Shown here: one piece after another, positions 1-8,424 of the stretch
Position numbering within the stretch: position 1 is the first letter of the stretch
How the letters are laid out: each line of letters opens with the position of its first letter
NCBI RefSeq assembly: GCF_015209505.1
Contig: NZ_JADEYC010000011.1
Location: 1-64,000 of the forward strand
Length of the DNA stretch: 64,000 nt
DNA from: Saccharopolyspora montiporae
Lineage (GTDB): Bacteria > Actinomycetota > Actinomycetes > Mycobacteriales > Pseudonocardiaceae
Direction of reading: 5' to 3'
Position numbers and translations under genes: made by a program
The notes under the pieces: generated by a model
What the model was told of the DNA's origin: nothing
Seen by the model: only the letters and a program-made list of their open reading frames with translations
Database searches by the model: none

Positions 1-45
1 GTCGAGGCGCTGGCCAAGGCCAACCCCCTCTACCCCAACCGCTGA
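1..45 (+). CDS. C-terminal tail of a gene that starts outside the window, possibly serine hydroxymethyltransferase
   Basis: Only 14 codons and a TGA stop are visible; they read VEALAKANPLYPNR. The ending with a PLYP-like motif resembles the C-terminus of bacterial serine hydroxymethyltransferases. The next gene is a CycA-type carrier for glycine, serine and alanine, which would fit. The fragment is too short to prove this. A strong hairpin at 93-129 marks the end of the transcript. Confidence 0.4.
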   Translation, partial: VEALAKANPLYPNR

Positions 46-92
46 CAGCGAAGGGCTGTTCGGCGAGGACTCGCGACCAGGCCCGCTGCGGT

Positions 93-129
93 ACAGCGCC
101 GCGTCCCGGATTCCGGGGCGCGGCGCTGT
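93..129 (+). terminator. Long hairpin terminator after the first gene
   Basis: A perfect 11-bp stem (93-103 with 119-129) continues through a G-U pair (104/118) into five more pairs (105-109 with 113-117), closing on a 3-base loop. No T-run follows, as is common for high-GC actinobacterial terminators. The rest of 130-390 holds no gene that I recognise; it is the leader of the permease gene. Confidence 0.75.
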
Positions 130-390
130 CGCGTTGCGGACCCGATTCGATCCGGCACGGTCGGCTCCCGCGCGGAAGCGGAGCGCAACCGGATCCCGGG
201 GCATACCACTCCTCATCGAACGGTTTGTCCGAAGTAGACCGTTTGCGGCGAAAATTCCTCTGCAACAGCGACTTTCGCCACTTGCTATCGGCGGTCGGGA
301 ACGGGAACATCTGGCGAACCCGAACGAGATCCGTGTTCGCGTGCACCTGGTGCAGCCCGGGAGCGGACGCGCGGTGAGGAGTCCACGCCG

Positions 391-1776
391 ATGAGCCACC
401 CCCCGACCGAGGAATACCGCAAGGAGCTGAGCAACCGGCACATCAGCATGATCGCCCTCGGCGGAGCGATCGGCGTCGGCCTGTTCCTCGGCTCCGGCAA
501 GGCCCTCAACCAGGTGGGCCCCGGCCTCATCCTCATCTACGCGATCGCCGGGCTGATGATCTTCCTGGTCATGCGCGCGCTCGGCGAACTGCTCATGTAC
601 CGGCCGGTCAGCGGTTCGTTCGCCGAGTACGCGGGCGAATTCGTGGGCCCCTGGGCGCGTTTCGCCACCGGCTGGGGCTACTGGCTGGTGTGGATCGTGA
701 CCGGGATGGCCGAGATCACCGCCGTGGGCGAGTACTTCCAGTTCTGGTTCCCCGGCCTGCCGCAGTGGATCCCCGCGCTCGGCGCGCTCGTCGTGCTCAG
801 CGGAGTCAACCTGATCGCGGTCAAGCTGTTCGGCGAGTTCGAGTTCTGGTTCGCGCTGATCAAGGTGCTGGCCATCGTCGGGTTGATCGTGCTGGCCGCG
901 GCCATCCTCGTCTTCGGCTTCAGCAACGTCGGCGACACCGCCTCGATCAGCAACCTGTGGACGCACGGCGGCTTCTTCCCGAACGGCTCCGCCGCCGCGC
1001 TGGTGTCCTTCCAGATCGTCATGTTCGCCTTCGTCGGCGTGGAGATGGTCGGCCAGACGGCCAGCGAGAGCCGGGACCCGAAACGGGTGCTGCCGCGGGC
1101 GATCAACGCCGTGATGTGGCGGATCCTGATCTTCTACGTCGGCGCGCTGGTGGCGCTGGCCTCGCTGGTGCCGTGGAACCGGTTCCCCGCCGACGGCAGT
1201 CCGTTCGTGCACGCGTTCGCGCTGATCGGCATCCCGGCCGCGGCGGGAATCGTCAACTTCGTGGTGACCACGGCGGCGTTGTCCTCGTGCAACAGCGGGA
1301 TCTACTCCACCGGCCGGATGCTGCGCACCCTGGCCACGGAGGGGCAGGCGCCGCGGGCCGTCGGCAAGCTCAGCTCGCGTGCGGTGCCCGCGCGGGCGAT
1401 CGGGGTCACCTTCTGCGCGATGCTGGTCGGCGTCGCGCTGAACTACTTCGTGCCCGAGCAGGCGTTCACCTACATCACCAGTGCCAGCACGGTCGGCGCC
1501 ATCTTCACCTGGGGCATGATCGTCATCGCGCACCTGGTGTACCACCGGCGGATCCGGGCGGGCGCGCTGCCGGCCGGTTCCTTCCGAATGCCGCTCGCGC
1601 CGTACTCGAACTACCTGGTGCTGGCGTTCCTGGCGATGGTCGTGGTGCTGCTGGCCTTCGACGCGGAGACGCGCATCGCGCTCTACATCACGCCGGTGCT
1701 GGCCGCGACCGTGGCGATCGGCTACCTCGCCGCGCGCAAGCGGGCCGCGCAGGAGCGGGAACTCTCCGGCTGCTGA
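391..1776 (+). CDS. cycA: CycA-like amino acid permease (D-serine/D-alanine/glycine type)
   Basis: A 461-residue APC-superfamily proton symporter in the cytoplasmic membrane with about 12 hydrophobic segments. The N-terminal RHISMIALGGAIGVGLFLGS stretch is the AAT-family substrate-binding helix. Long blocks around residues 85-125 (FATGWGYW...VTGMAEI), 145-160 (VKLFGEFEFWFALIK) and 300-330 (SSCNSGIYSTGRML) read like E. coli CycA, more than like GABA or asparagine carriers. The ATG at 391 has a GAGGAG ribosome site about 10 bases upstream. The gene stands alone behind a strong terminator and converges on dedA with a 16-base gap. Possible neighbour logic is a glycine/serine enzyme upstream, but that gene is only a fragment here. 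Exact substrate is inferred. Confidence 0.82.
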   Translation: MSHPPTEEYRKELSNRHISMIALGGAIGVGLFLGSGKALNQVGPGLILIYAIAGLMIFLVMRALGELLMYRPVSGSFAEYAGEFVGPWARFATGWGYWLVWIVTGMAEITAVGEYFQFWFPGLPQWIPALGALVVLSGVNLIAVKLFGEFEFWFALIKVLAIVGLIVLAAAILVFGFSNVGDTASISNLWTHGGFFPNGSAAALVSFQIVMFAFVGVEMVGQTASESRDPKRVLPRAINAVMWRILIFYVGALVALASLVPWNRFPADGSPFVHAFALIGIPAAAGIVNFVVTTAALSSCNSGIYSTGRMLRTLATEGQAPRAVGKLSSRAVPARAIGVTFCAMLVGVALNYFVPEQAFTYITSASTVGAIFTWGMIVIAHLVYHRRIRAGALPAGSFRMPLAPYSNYLVLAFLAMVVVLLAFDAETRIALYITPVLAATVAIGYLAARKRAAQERELSGC

Positions 1777-1792
1777 CGAGCGGGGCCGCGGC

Positions 1793-2467
1793 TCAGGCCG
1801 CTTCGGAGACGTCGCGCGCGGTCTCCGCACCGACCCGGGTCTCGGCGACCGCCGCGCGGCGGCGCTTGACCCGGCGCACGTACCAGACGGCCAGCCCGAT
1901 CAGCAGCAGCGAGACGGCCAGGATCCAGCTCGCGTGGCCGAGCAGGTCTTCGAGGTACTTGGCCGAGGCGCCCGCGGCCCAGCCGATGCCCACGTGCGTC
2001 AGCGACCACGCGGTGGCACCGAACACCGAGGCGAGCAGGAACGGGCCGTAGCGCATCCCGCCCGCACCCGCGGCCGCCGGCACGAGGGTGCGCACCACCG
2101 GGAGGAAGCGGGCCACCAGGACAGCGCCGATGCCGTACTTGCGCAGCAGCCGACCGGCCCGGTCCCAGTGGTGCTGGCCGAGCTTGCGCACGGCCTTCGT
2201 CTCGCGCAGCCGGAATCGGTTGAACCGACCCAGCCAGAAACCGATGCTGTCCCCCGTGGCCGCGCACAGCGCCACGATCCCGGAGAGGGTGAGGAAGAAA
2301 CCGGTGTCGGTCACCGCGGCCGATGCGATCAGCAGTCCGCTCTCCCCCGGGACCAGGAACCCGACCCCGATGGTGCACTCGGCCAGCACAAGCGCTCCGG
2401 TCACCAGGATCAGGAGCGGCCTCGGCAGACCGGCGATGGCTTCGAGGACATCGCTGATGAAGGACAC
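1793..2467 (-). CDS. DedA-family membrane protein
   Basis: A 224-residue integral membrane protein of the DedA/VTT (SNARE-associated) family. The family is linked to undecaprenyl phosphate or phospholipid flipping. Visible hallmarks are the re-entrant helix region VGFLVPGESGLLIASAA near residue 35, the FWLGRFNR stretch, and the conserved R-F-x-P block ARFLPVVRTLVPAAAG near residue 120. Start is a GTG at 2467 with GAGGAG upstream. The C-terminal tail is basic and cytosolic. It is monocistronic, convergent with the permease and followed upstream by the dacB gene in the same direction. Substrate cannot be told from sequence. Confidence 0.85.
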   Translation of the reverse strand: MSFISDVLEAIAGLPRPLLILVTGALVLAECTIGVGFLVPGESGLLIASAAVTDTGFFLTLSGIVALCAATGDSIGFWLGRFNRFRLRETKAVRKLGQHHWDRAGRLLRKYGIGAVLVARFLPVVRTLVPAAAGAGGMRYGPFLLASVFGATAWSLTHVGIGWAAGASAKYLEDLLGHASWILAVSLLLIGLAVWYVRRVKRRRAAVAETRVGAETARDVSEAA

Positions 2468-2621
2468 GAGGTGACTCCTCGGCGTACGTCTGAATGGGTC
2501 CCCATCACGCTACCGGCGCAACAGGAACCCGGCTGTCGGCTTCCTCCCGGCCGGGGAGACCCTCCTCGGCAACCGCGCGGGGCGCAGGCCGTTCCGGCCC
2601 GCCCCGGGCGCGAACGGCGGT

Positions 2622-4196
2622 TCAACAGGTCTTGGTCCAGGAGCATTCGAGCTCGCGCTCCGCGGACCGCGCACGTGCGTCGTCCCGCTGCGCCGGCGGC
2701 AGCGGTGCCGTACCGCGGACGCGGTCCCGCTCCGCGCCGTGCTCGGCGAGCCGGACGGCGATCGCGTCCTCCACGTCGTGGGGCGGTTCGGACAGCACAC
2801 CGTTGAACACCACCGAGAATACCAATTCACGACCGTCCGCAGCGGTTACGTAACCGGACAACGCACTCACTCCGGTCATGGAGCCGGTTTTCGCGTGCAC
2901 GTTGTGCTCAGCGGCCGTCCCCGCCATGCGGTGACGCAGCGTACCTCCGACCGCACGATCTGCCGCACCCGCCACCGGAAGCGCCGCGTACCAGTCGGCG
3001 AACCACGGGCGCTGCCGCACGTTGTCCAGCAGTTCGGCCAGCTGTCCCGGCGTGAGCTGATCCATCGGGGACAGACCGGATCCGTCCACGAGCCGCACCG
3101 CCTCCGGGTCCACCCCGAACCCGGCCAGCCGCTCAGTGAGCAGCGGGATCCCCGTCTCCCAGTCGCCGCGGCCGTGCTGGTGCGCCGCCATCGCTTTGAC
3201 CAGGGTCTCGGCGTGCCCGTTGTTGCTGAGCTTGAGGAACGGCCCCAGCAGCTCGCGCAACGGCATCGACACGTGCTCGGCCAGCACCCGCGAACCCGGC
3301 GGAGCCGCGCCCTCCCCCGTTCCAGAGACCCGCACGCCGTGCTCGGCCAGCGACCGCACGAACAGATCCACCGCGTAGGCCGCCGGATCCGGCACGCTCA
3401 CGTACTCCTCGGCTCCCGGACCACCCGCGGGGACCGCGCCGGTGACCACGACGCGGCCGGTCCCGTGCTCGCGGAGCGCGTCGACGTCCGGAGCGGTGTC
3501 CGGGGCCGCGGTGCGCACCCGGTCGTCCAGCTGCAGCGCGCCGGTCGCCGGTGCGACCGAGGTGCGCGCGGGTCCTCCCTCCGCGCCCGGCTCGACCCGG
3601 ACCACAGCGCTGCCCGCGTCGTAGTCGGTGTCCGGGGCCGCGGTCAGCGCCGAGACCGGCGCCGCGTAGTGGTACGGCTCGTCGTCCCAAGCCCAGCCGG
3701 TGCCCAGCGGGCGGTCGTCGAACCGGGTCGCGTCGGCCAGCACCGCGCCCTCGACGCGCCGGACACCCCGGTCGGCGACCTCGGCGGCCATCCGGTCGAG
3801 GTCGGCGGGCAGCACCGCCGGATCTCCCGTCCCGCGCAGGTGCAGGTCACCGCGCAGCACCGGCCTGTCGACCGGGGCGTCGGTGCGCACCTCGGTGCGG
3901 AACCGGTGTTCCGGGCCCAGCACGTCCAGCGCAGCCGCGGAGGTGGCCAGCTTCGCGGTGGACGCGGGAACGGCCCGCTCGTCGGCCGCTCTGCTGTAGA
4001 GCACCTCGTCGGTGGCCGGATCGCGCACCACCACCCCGGTGTGCGCCCCGGCCAACCGCGGGTCGGCGAGGATGCGATCCAGGTCCGCCCGCAGCGCGTC
4101 GGTCCCGGACGGATCGGCTCCGGACGGTACGACCAGCGCGAACGGCACCACCGCAGCGCCGATCAGTCCCACCTGCACGGCTCCGCGACGGCGCAT
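2622..4196 (-). CDS. dacB: D-alanyl-D-alanine carboxypeptidase/endopeptidase (PBP4 type, peptidase S13)
   Basis: A 524-residue secreted penicillin-binding protein that trims or cleaves peptidoglycan cross-links. All three active-site motifs are present: S79-T-A-K82, S324-N-N and K436-T-G. The large insertion between the first two motifs (about residues 100-310) is typical of class C PBPs. An N-terminal hydrophobic stretch after MRRRG is the export signal or anchor. Length matches the family. The ATG at 4196 has a strong GGAGGAGGG ribosome site, and a near-consensus promoter lies at 4232-4260. The extreme C-terminus (CSWTKTC) has two cysteines that could form a disulfide. Confidence 0.93.
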   Translation of the reverse strand: MRRRGAVQVGLIGAAVVPFALVVPSGADPSGTDALRADLDRILADPRLAGAHTGVVVRDPATDEVLYSRAADERAVPASTAKLATSAAALDVLGPEHRFRTEVRTDAPVDRPVLRGDLHLRGTGDPAVLPADLDRMAAEVADRGVRRVEGAVLADATRFDDRPLGTGWAWDDEPYHYAAPVSALTAAPDTDYDAGSAVVRVEPGAEGGPARTSVAPATGALQLDDRVRTAAPDTAPDVDALREHGTGRVVVTGAVPAGGPGAEEYVSVPDPAAYAVDLFVRSLAEHGVRVSGTGEGAAPPGSRVLAEHVSMPLRELLGPFLKLSNNGHAETLVKAMAAHQHGRGDWETGIPLLTERLAGFGVDPEAVRLVDGSGLSPMDQLTPGQLAELLDNVRQRPWFADWYAALPVAGAADRAVGGTLRHRMAGTAAEHNVHAKTGSMTGVSALSGYVTAADGRELVFSVVFNGVLSEPPHDVEDAIAVRLAEHGAERDRVRGTAPLPPAQRDDARARSAERELECSWTKTC

Positions 4197-4231
4197 CGCT
4201 GCCCTCCTCCGAGTCGCCGATCAGGCGAGGG

Positions 4232-4260
4232 AGCCTAGGCGGATGATCACGTTCGGTCAA
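4232..4260 (-). promoter_or_regulatory. Sigma-70-type promoter of dacB
   Basis: On the minus strand TTGACC (4260-4255) and TAGGCT (4237-4232) are separated by exactly 17 bases, about 35 bases upstream of the dacB ATG. This is the cleanest -35/-10 pair seen in the window. Confidence 0.7.
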
Positions 4261-4283
4261 CGAGCCGACACCATGCGCGTTCG

Positions 4284-4895
4284 CTAGGTCGCGGCGATCG
4301 ACGTGGCCAGCACCAGCAGCGCACCACCGCAACAGCGCTCGAAGACCACGCGGCGCCGCGGGGCGGCGAGCAGCGCGGAGAGCTTCCGCACCGACGGCAC
4401 CACCACCAGCCACCAGACCGCGAACGCGCCGACGGCCACCGCGCTGAGCAGCGCCGCCTGCCGGATCGGCTCACCGGCGGGATCCATGGCCTGCGGCAAC
4501 AGGGTCAGGAAGGTCAGCATCACCTTCGGGTTGAGCACATCGGTCAGCAGGCCGCGCAGGAACACCGAACGCCCGGATACCAACTCGGGCACCGAGCCCG
4601 GTTCGGCGAGCGCCGCACCGGAATGGCGCAGGATCTGCAGCCCCATCCAGACGAGGTAGCCGACTCCGGCGACCTTGACGGCCAGCAGCGCCGCGGGCAC
4701 GGCGGCGAGCAGGGCGGACAGCCCGAGCGTGGCCGCGGTCGCGTGCAGCACCAACCCGCAGGTCACCCCGGCCGCGGCCAGCCAGCCCCAGCGCCTGCCG
4801 CTGGCCGCGCTGCGCGTCACCAGGACGAAGTCGGGGCCCGGGACCACGACGATCACCACCAGGGCGAGCAGGAACGGCCCCCACGCGATGTGCAC
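4284..4895 (-). CDS. LysE/RhtB-family amino acid exporter
   Basis: About 203 residues with six predicted membrane segments. Family hallmarks are the N-terminal VVPGPDFVLV and the NPKV motif in the middle (LTDVLNPKVMLTFL). These exporters expel amino acids such as lysine, homoserine, threonine or branched-chain residues. I place the start at the GTG at 4895, which has GGAGGAGAA directly upstream and gives the usual short N-terminus. An upstream ATG at 4934 would add 13 residues but leave only 51 bases for two divergent promoters. The gene is divergent from an Lrp/AsnC regulator at 4986, the classical arrangement in which the regulator senses the exported amino acid. Confidence 0.85.
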   Translation of the reverse strand: MHIAWGPFLLALVVIVVVPGPDFVLVTRSAASGRRWGWLAAAGVTCGLVLHATAATLGLSALLAAVPAALLAVKVAGVGYLVWMGLQILRHSGAALAEPGSVPELVSGRSVFLRGLLTDVLNPKVMLTFLTLLPQAMDPAGEPIRQAALLSAVAVGAFAVWWLVVVPSVRKLSALLAAPRRRVVFERCCGGALLVLATSIAAT

Positions 4896-4971
4896 TTCTC
4901 CTCCACCGAATCCGTTCGCCACGACCGGCGGCATTCTGCCTGCGCAGTTCGTGCGATCGCCAGCAGTTCCG

Positions 4972-4977
4972 TACTAT
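4972..4977 (+). promoter_or_regulatory. -10 element of the Lrp-family gene
   Basis: TACTAT ends 8 bases before the ATG at 4986, so transcription probably begins at or very near the start codon (leaderless mRNA). No Shine-Dalgarno sequence is visible. Confidence 0.5.
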
Positions 4978-4985
4978 GTTCGGTT

Positions 4986-5549
4986 ATGCAGGAACACGTG
5001 GAACTGGATTCGGTCGACTGGCGGATCCTGGAAGAACTGCAGAACGATGCGACGCTCGCGAACCGGGTGCTGGCCGAGCGCGTCGGCCTGGCCCCGTCCA
5101 GCTGCCTGCAGCGGGTGCGGCGGCTGCACGAGCGCGGCGTCATCCGCGGCTCGCACATCGACGTGGACCCGGCGGCCACCGGTCTGCCGCTGGAGGCGAT
5201 GGTGTCCATCAACGTCCGGCCGCACACCCGGCAGGTGGTCGACCGGTTCCGCGAGTTCGTGATGGCCCAGCCGGAAACCCGGTCGTTGCTGCACGTCAGC
5301 GGGCAGGCCGACTTCCTGCTGCACGTCGCCGTGGCCGATACCGCCCACCTGCAGGAGTTCCTGGTGGACAAGCTCGCCTCGCAGGAGGCGGTGCGGCACT
5401 TCACCAGTTCGATCGTGCTGGAGCAGCTGCACACGAGCGCGCTGACCCCACCCCGCGGTATGCGCCCGACCCGCCGCCGCCGAACCAATCGGGATGGTGA
5501 GCGACCGCGGGACGGGCTCGACACCCGAGCCTCCGGGCCTAGCGGTTGA
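4986..5549 (+). CDS. Lrp/AsnC-family transcriptional regulator
   Basis: 187 residues. The N-terminal winged helix (LDSVDWRILEELQNDATLAN, then RVGLAPSSCLQRVRRL) covers residues 5-60. An AsnC ligand-binding (RAM) domain follows to about residue 150. Such proteins form octamers that respond to amino acids. The divergent LysE exporter is the likely target. The protein is about 35 residues longer than usual: the tail after residue 150 is rich in arginine and proline and looks disordered. The reading frame runs 11 bases into the convergent tesB gene. The start ATG is chosen because the family N-terminus begins just after it and a -10 hexamer sits 8 bases upstream. Confidence 0.88.
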   Translation: MQEHVELDSVDWRILEELQNDATLANRVLAERVGLAPSSCLQRVRRLHERGVIRGSHIDVDPAATGLPLEAMVSINVRPHTRQVVDRFREFVMAQPETRSLLHVSGQADFLLHVAVADTAHLQEFLVDKLASQEAVRHFTSSIVLEQLHTSALTPPRGMRPTRRRRTNRDGERPRDGLDTRASGPSG

Positions 5550-6477
5550 CCCGGAGCAGGCCCTCTTGGACGACGGTGGCGACGAGGTGGCCGTCGCGGG
5601 TGAAGAAGCGGCCGTTGGCCAGCCCCCGCGCGCCCGAGGCGCTCGGCGAGGAGCAGTCGTAGAGCAGCCAATCGTCGGCGCGGAAGTCGCGGTGGAACCA
5701 CATGGCGTGGTCCAGGCTCGCCCCGGCGACCTCGTCCAGGCCCCAGTAGACGCCGTGCCGGGAGAGCACCGCGTCCAGCAGGGTCATGTCCGAGGCGAAG
5801 GCCGCGGTGCACACGTGCAGCAGGTCGTCGTCGGGCAGCACGCCGTCGGCCCGCATCCACACCCGGCTGCGCGCCTCGTGCTGCTCGTCGTCCCGGCTGC
5901 GCCACGGCGGGTCGGTCACGTACCGCACGTCGATCGGGCGCGGTTCAGTCCGGCCGAGCCGTTCGGCGAGGTCGCCGATCTGCTCGCCGAACGTCGGCAG
6001 CGACTCCGGCGGCGGCACGTCGGGCATCGGCTCGGCGTGGTCGATGCCCTCCTCGGGGATCTGGAACGAGGCGGACAGCGAGAAGATCGTCTTGCCGCGC
6101 TGCACCGCCACGACGCGGCGGGTGGTGAACGAGCGGCCGTCCCGGGTGCGGTCGACCTCGTAGACGATCGGGATGCTCGGGTCGCCGGGCCGGATGAAGT
6201 ACGCGTGCAGCGAGTGCACCTTGCGCTCCGGCTCGACCGTGCGCCCGGCCGCCACGAGCGCCTGCCCGGCCACCTGGCCGCCGAACACCCGCACCGGCGA
6301 GGACGCGGGGCTGACCCCGCGGAAGATGTTCTCCTCGACGGTTTCCAGATCGAGCAGGGCAACCAGGCTGTCCAGCACCGGTTGGCCGTGCGGATGCCCG
6401 TCGGTGTCCAACGGGACCGCGCCTCCGGTTCGGGATCCGGCCGGATCGGCGGCCGCGGCCCGCGCCGCTTCGGTCAC
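5539..6477 (-). CDS. tesB: Acyl-CoA thioesterase II
   Basis: 312 residues forming the double hot-dog fold of TesB, which hydrolyses acyl-CoA to free acid and CoA. Recognisable blocks are VFGGQVAGQALVAAGRT, LHAYFIRPGD, ASLDHAMWFHR (carrying the catalytic Asp) and LVATVVQEGLLR (carrying the catalytic Gln). The N-terminal 25 residues are an Ala/Gly-rich extension. GTG start at 6477 has GAGGAG about 7 bases upstream. It lies just downstream of pyk in the same direction, as in mycobacteria (tesB1 next to pykA), but a 12-bp hairpin separates the two. It overlaps the convergent Lrp gene by 11 bases. Confidence 0.93.
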   Translation of the reverse strand: MTEAARAAAADPAGSRTGGAVPLDTDGHPHGQPVLDSLVALLDLETVEENIFRGVSPASSPVRVFGGQVAGQALVAAGRTVEPERKVHSLHAYFIRPGDPSIPIVYEVDRTRDGRSFTTRRVVAVQRGKTIFSLSASFQIPEEGIDHAEPMPDVPPPESLPTFGEQIGDLAERLGRTEPRPIDVRYVTDPPWRSRDDEQHEARSRVWMRADGVLPDDDLLHVCTAAFASDMTLLDAVLSRHGVYWGLDEVAGASLDHAMWFHRDFRADDWLLYDCSSPSASGARGLANGRFFTRDGHLVATVVQEGLLRVNR

Positions 6478-6505
6478 TGCACGCTCCTCGTGATCAGCGC
6501 GCCGG

Positions 6506-6535
6506 TTCGCGGGCGGGAGGGCACCCGCCCGCGAA
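6506..6535 (-). terminator. Hairpin terminator after pyk
   Basis: Perfect 12-bp inverted repeat (6506-6517 with 6524-6535) with a 6-base loop, starting 9 bases after the pyk stop codon. It would end pyk transcription before tesB. No T-run. Confidence 0.7.
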
Positions 6536-6543
6536 TCCCGGCA

Positions 6544-7965
6544 TCAAACGTGGTCTTCTTCGCCCAGCCGGTGCACGCGGATCAGGTTGGTCGACCCGAC
6601 CGTTCCGGGCGGCGAGCCCGCCACGACGACCACCATGTCGCCCCGCTCGGACTTGCCCAACGAGAGCATCGCCTGGTCCACCTGGCGCACCATCTGGTCG
6701 GTCGTGTCCACCTTAGGCACCAGGAACGTCTCTGTCCCCCAGGTGAGAGCGAGCTGACTGCGCACCGATTCCTCGGGGGTGAACGCCAGCAGCGGCACTC
6801 GCGTGTGCAGCCGCGCGAGCCGGCGCACCGTGTCCCCGGACTGCGTGAAGGCCACCAGCGCCTTGGCGTTGAGCCGCTCCCCGATATCGCGGGCGGCGTA
6901 GGAGATCACGCCCCGCTTGGTGCGCGGGACGTGGCTCAGCGGCGGCGGCTGGGTCGAGCCCGCCTCCACGGCTTCCACGATCTTCGCCATCGTCTCGACG
7001 GTCTCCAGCGGGTAGCGCCCCACGCTGGTCTCGCCGGAGAGCATCACGGCGTCCGTGCCGTCCAGCACCGCGTTGGCCACGTCCGAGGTCTCCGCGCGGG
7101 TCGGGCGCGGGCTGCTCATCATCGAGTCCAGCATCTGCGTGGCCACGATCACCGGCTTGGCGTTCTCCCGCGCGATCCGGATGGCCTTCTTCTGCACGAG
7201 CGGGACGTGTTCCAGCGGCAGTTCGACGCCGAGGTCCCCGCGGGCGACCATGACGCCGTCGAAGGCCAGCACGATGGCCTCCAGGTTGTCCACCGCTTCC
7301 GGCTTCTCCAGCTTGGCGATGACCGGCACCCGCCGGCCGACCCGGTCCATGACCTGGTGCACCTGGTCGATGTCGGCCGGGCTGCGCACGAAGGACAGCG
7401 CGATGAAGTCCACACCGAGTTCGAGCGCGAACTCCAGGTCCTCGAAGTCCTTATCGGACAGCGCCGGGACGGAAACGTCCATGCCCGGCAAGGAGATCCC
7501 CTTGTGGTCGGAGACGGTGCCGCCCTCGGTCACCTCGCACACCACGTCGCTGCCCTCGACGGCGGTCACGTTCATCGCGACCCGTCCGTCGTCGACCAGC
7601 AACCGGTCGCCGACCTTCGCGTCTCCGGCCAGTCCCTGGTAAGTGGTGGATACGCGATCGTGCGTTCCCTGCACGTCGTCCACCGTGATCCGCACGACGT
7701 CGCCGGTGCGCCATTCGACCGGACCGGCGGCGAAGGTCCCGAGCCGGATCTTCGGTCCCTGCAGATCACCGAGAACACCGACCGCGCGGCCGGATTCCTT
7801 CGCGGCGTCGCGGACCAGCCCGTAGACCTGCCGGTGGTCGGCGTGGCTGCCGTGGCTGAAGTTCAGCCTGGCGACGTCCATTCCGCTGCTGACGAGCTCG
7901 GCCACCTTCTCCGGAGTGGCGGTGGCGGGGCCCATGGTACAAACGATCTTGGCTCGTCGACTCAC
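6544..7965 (-). CDS. pyk: Pyruvate kinase
   Basis: 473 residues, the usual length. It converts phosphoenolpyruvate and ADP to pyruvate and ATP, the last step of glycolysis. The barrel carries KIVCTMGPAT at the N-terminus, ARLNFSHGSHADH, GDLQGPKIRLG, IAKLEKPEAV and the signature region around MVARGDLGVELP, followed by VIVATQMLDSM. The C-terminal allosteric domain is complete. I choose the GTG at 7965 (protein begins MSRRAKIVCTMGP); an upstream in-frame start at 8019 would add an unconserved 18 residues. A TACGCT hexamer (7979-7974) 8 bases before the GTG and absence of a ribosome site suggest a leaderless transcript. Confidence 0.96.
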   Translation of the reverse strand: MSRRAKIVCTMGPATATPEKVAELVSSGMDVARLNFSHGSHADHRQVYGLVRDAAKESGRAVGVLGDLQGPKIRLGTFAAGPVEWRTGDVVRITVDDVQGTHDRVSTTYQGLAGDAKVGDRLLVDDGRVAMNVTAVEGSDVVCEVTEGGTVSDHKGISLPGMDVSVPALSDKDFEDLEFALELGVDFIALSFVRSPADIDQVHQVMDRVGRRVPVIAKLEKPEAVDNLEAIVLAFDGVMVARGDLGVELPLEHVPLVQKKAIRIARENAKPVIVATQMLDSMMSSPRPTRAETSDVANAVLDGTDAVMLSGETSVGRYPLETVETMAKIVEAVEAGSTQPPPLSHVPRTKRGVISYAARDIGERLNAKALVAFTQSGDTVRRLARLHTRVPLLAFTPEESVRSQLALTWGTETFLVPKVDTTDQMVRQVDQAMLSLGKSERGDMVVVVAGSPPGTVGSTNLIRVHRLGEEDHV

Positions 7966-8040
7966 GTTGTGCCAGCGTAGTCCCCTGTCCGTTTCGCGCA
8001 GCACGCGCCGCCCCCTCATCCGCGCCCACCGGGGAGATCG

Positions 8041-8424
8041 TTGCCGAGATCACTGACGCCCCCGGTCCGGGCGCTGCCCTTCGCGGCCGCGCTGCTGCTC
8101 AGCGTGATCGTTCTGTTCACCCCGGCGTCGGGCGTGCCGAGCGCGCCGCCCGGCACGGACAAGGTGATCCACATCGCGCTGTTCGCCGCGCTCGCGCTGA
8201 CCGGCCGCGCCGCGGGGATCCGCACCCGGGTGTTGCTGCCCGCGCTGGCCGGATACGCGATCGCCTCGGAACTGCTGCAGGGCCGGCTGCCGATCGGGCG
8301 CAGCGCCGACGCGTGGGACGCGGCCGCCGATCTGGTGGGCGTGGCGGCCGGCTTCGCCGCGCACCGGGTGCTCAGCGACGCCGTTCGGCGGTCGTTCCGA
8401 CGTGGTCGGCGACCCAGCGGTTGA
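8041..8424 (+). CDS. VanZ-like small membrane protein
   Basis: 127 residues with about four hydrophobic segments. The pattern DKVIHIALFAALAL, then SELLQGRLPIGRSADAWDAAADLVGVAAG matches the VanZ-like family (residues that precede and follow the third helix). VanZ gives low-level teicoplanin resistance in enterococci; most family members have unknown function. Start is a TTG at 8041 with GGGGAG four bases upstream. It is divergent from pyk with a 75-base gap and overlaps the end of the convergent DUF2461 gene by 53 bases. The basic C-terminus is cytoplasmic. Confidence 0.72.
   Translation: MPRSLTPPVRALPFAAALLLSVIVLFTPASGVPSAPPGTDKVIHIALFAALALTGRAAGIRTRVLLPALAGYAIASELLQGRLPIGRSADAWDAAADLVGVAAGFAAHRVLSDAVRRSFRRGRRPSG

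Noticed and set aside
8016-8371. Continuation of the DUF2461 open frame antisense to the VanZ-like gene
   Set aside because: The residues after the shift are low-complexity and match no family, while the conserved end is found in the other frame.
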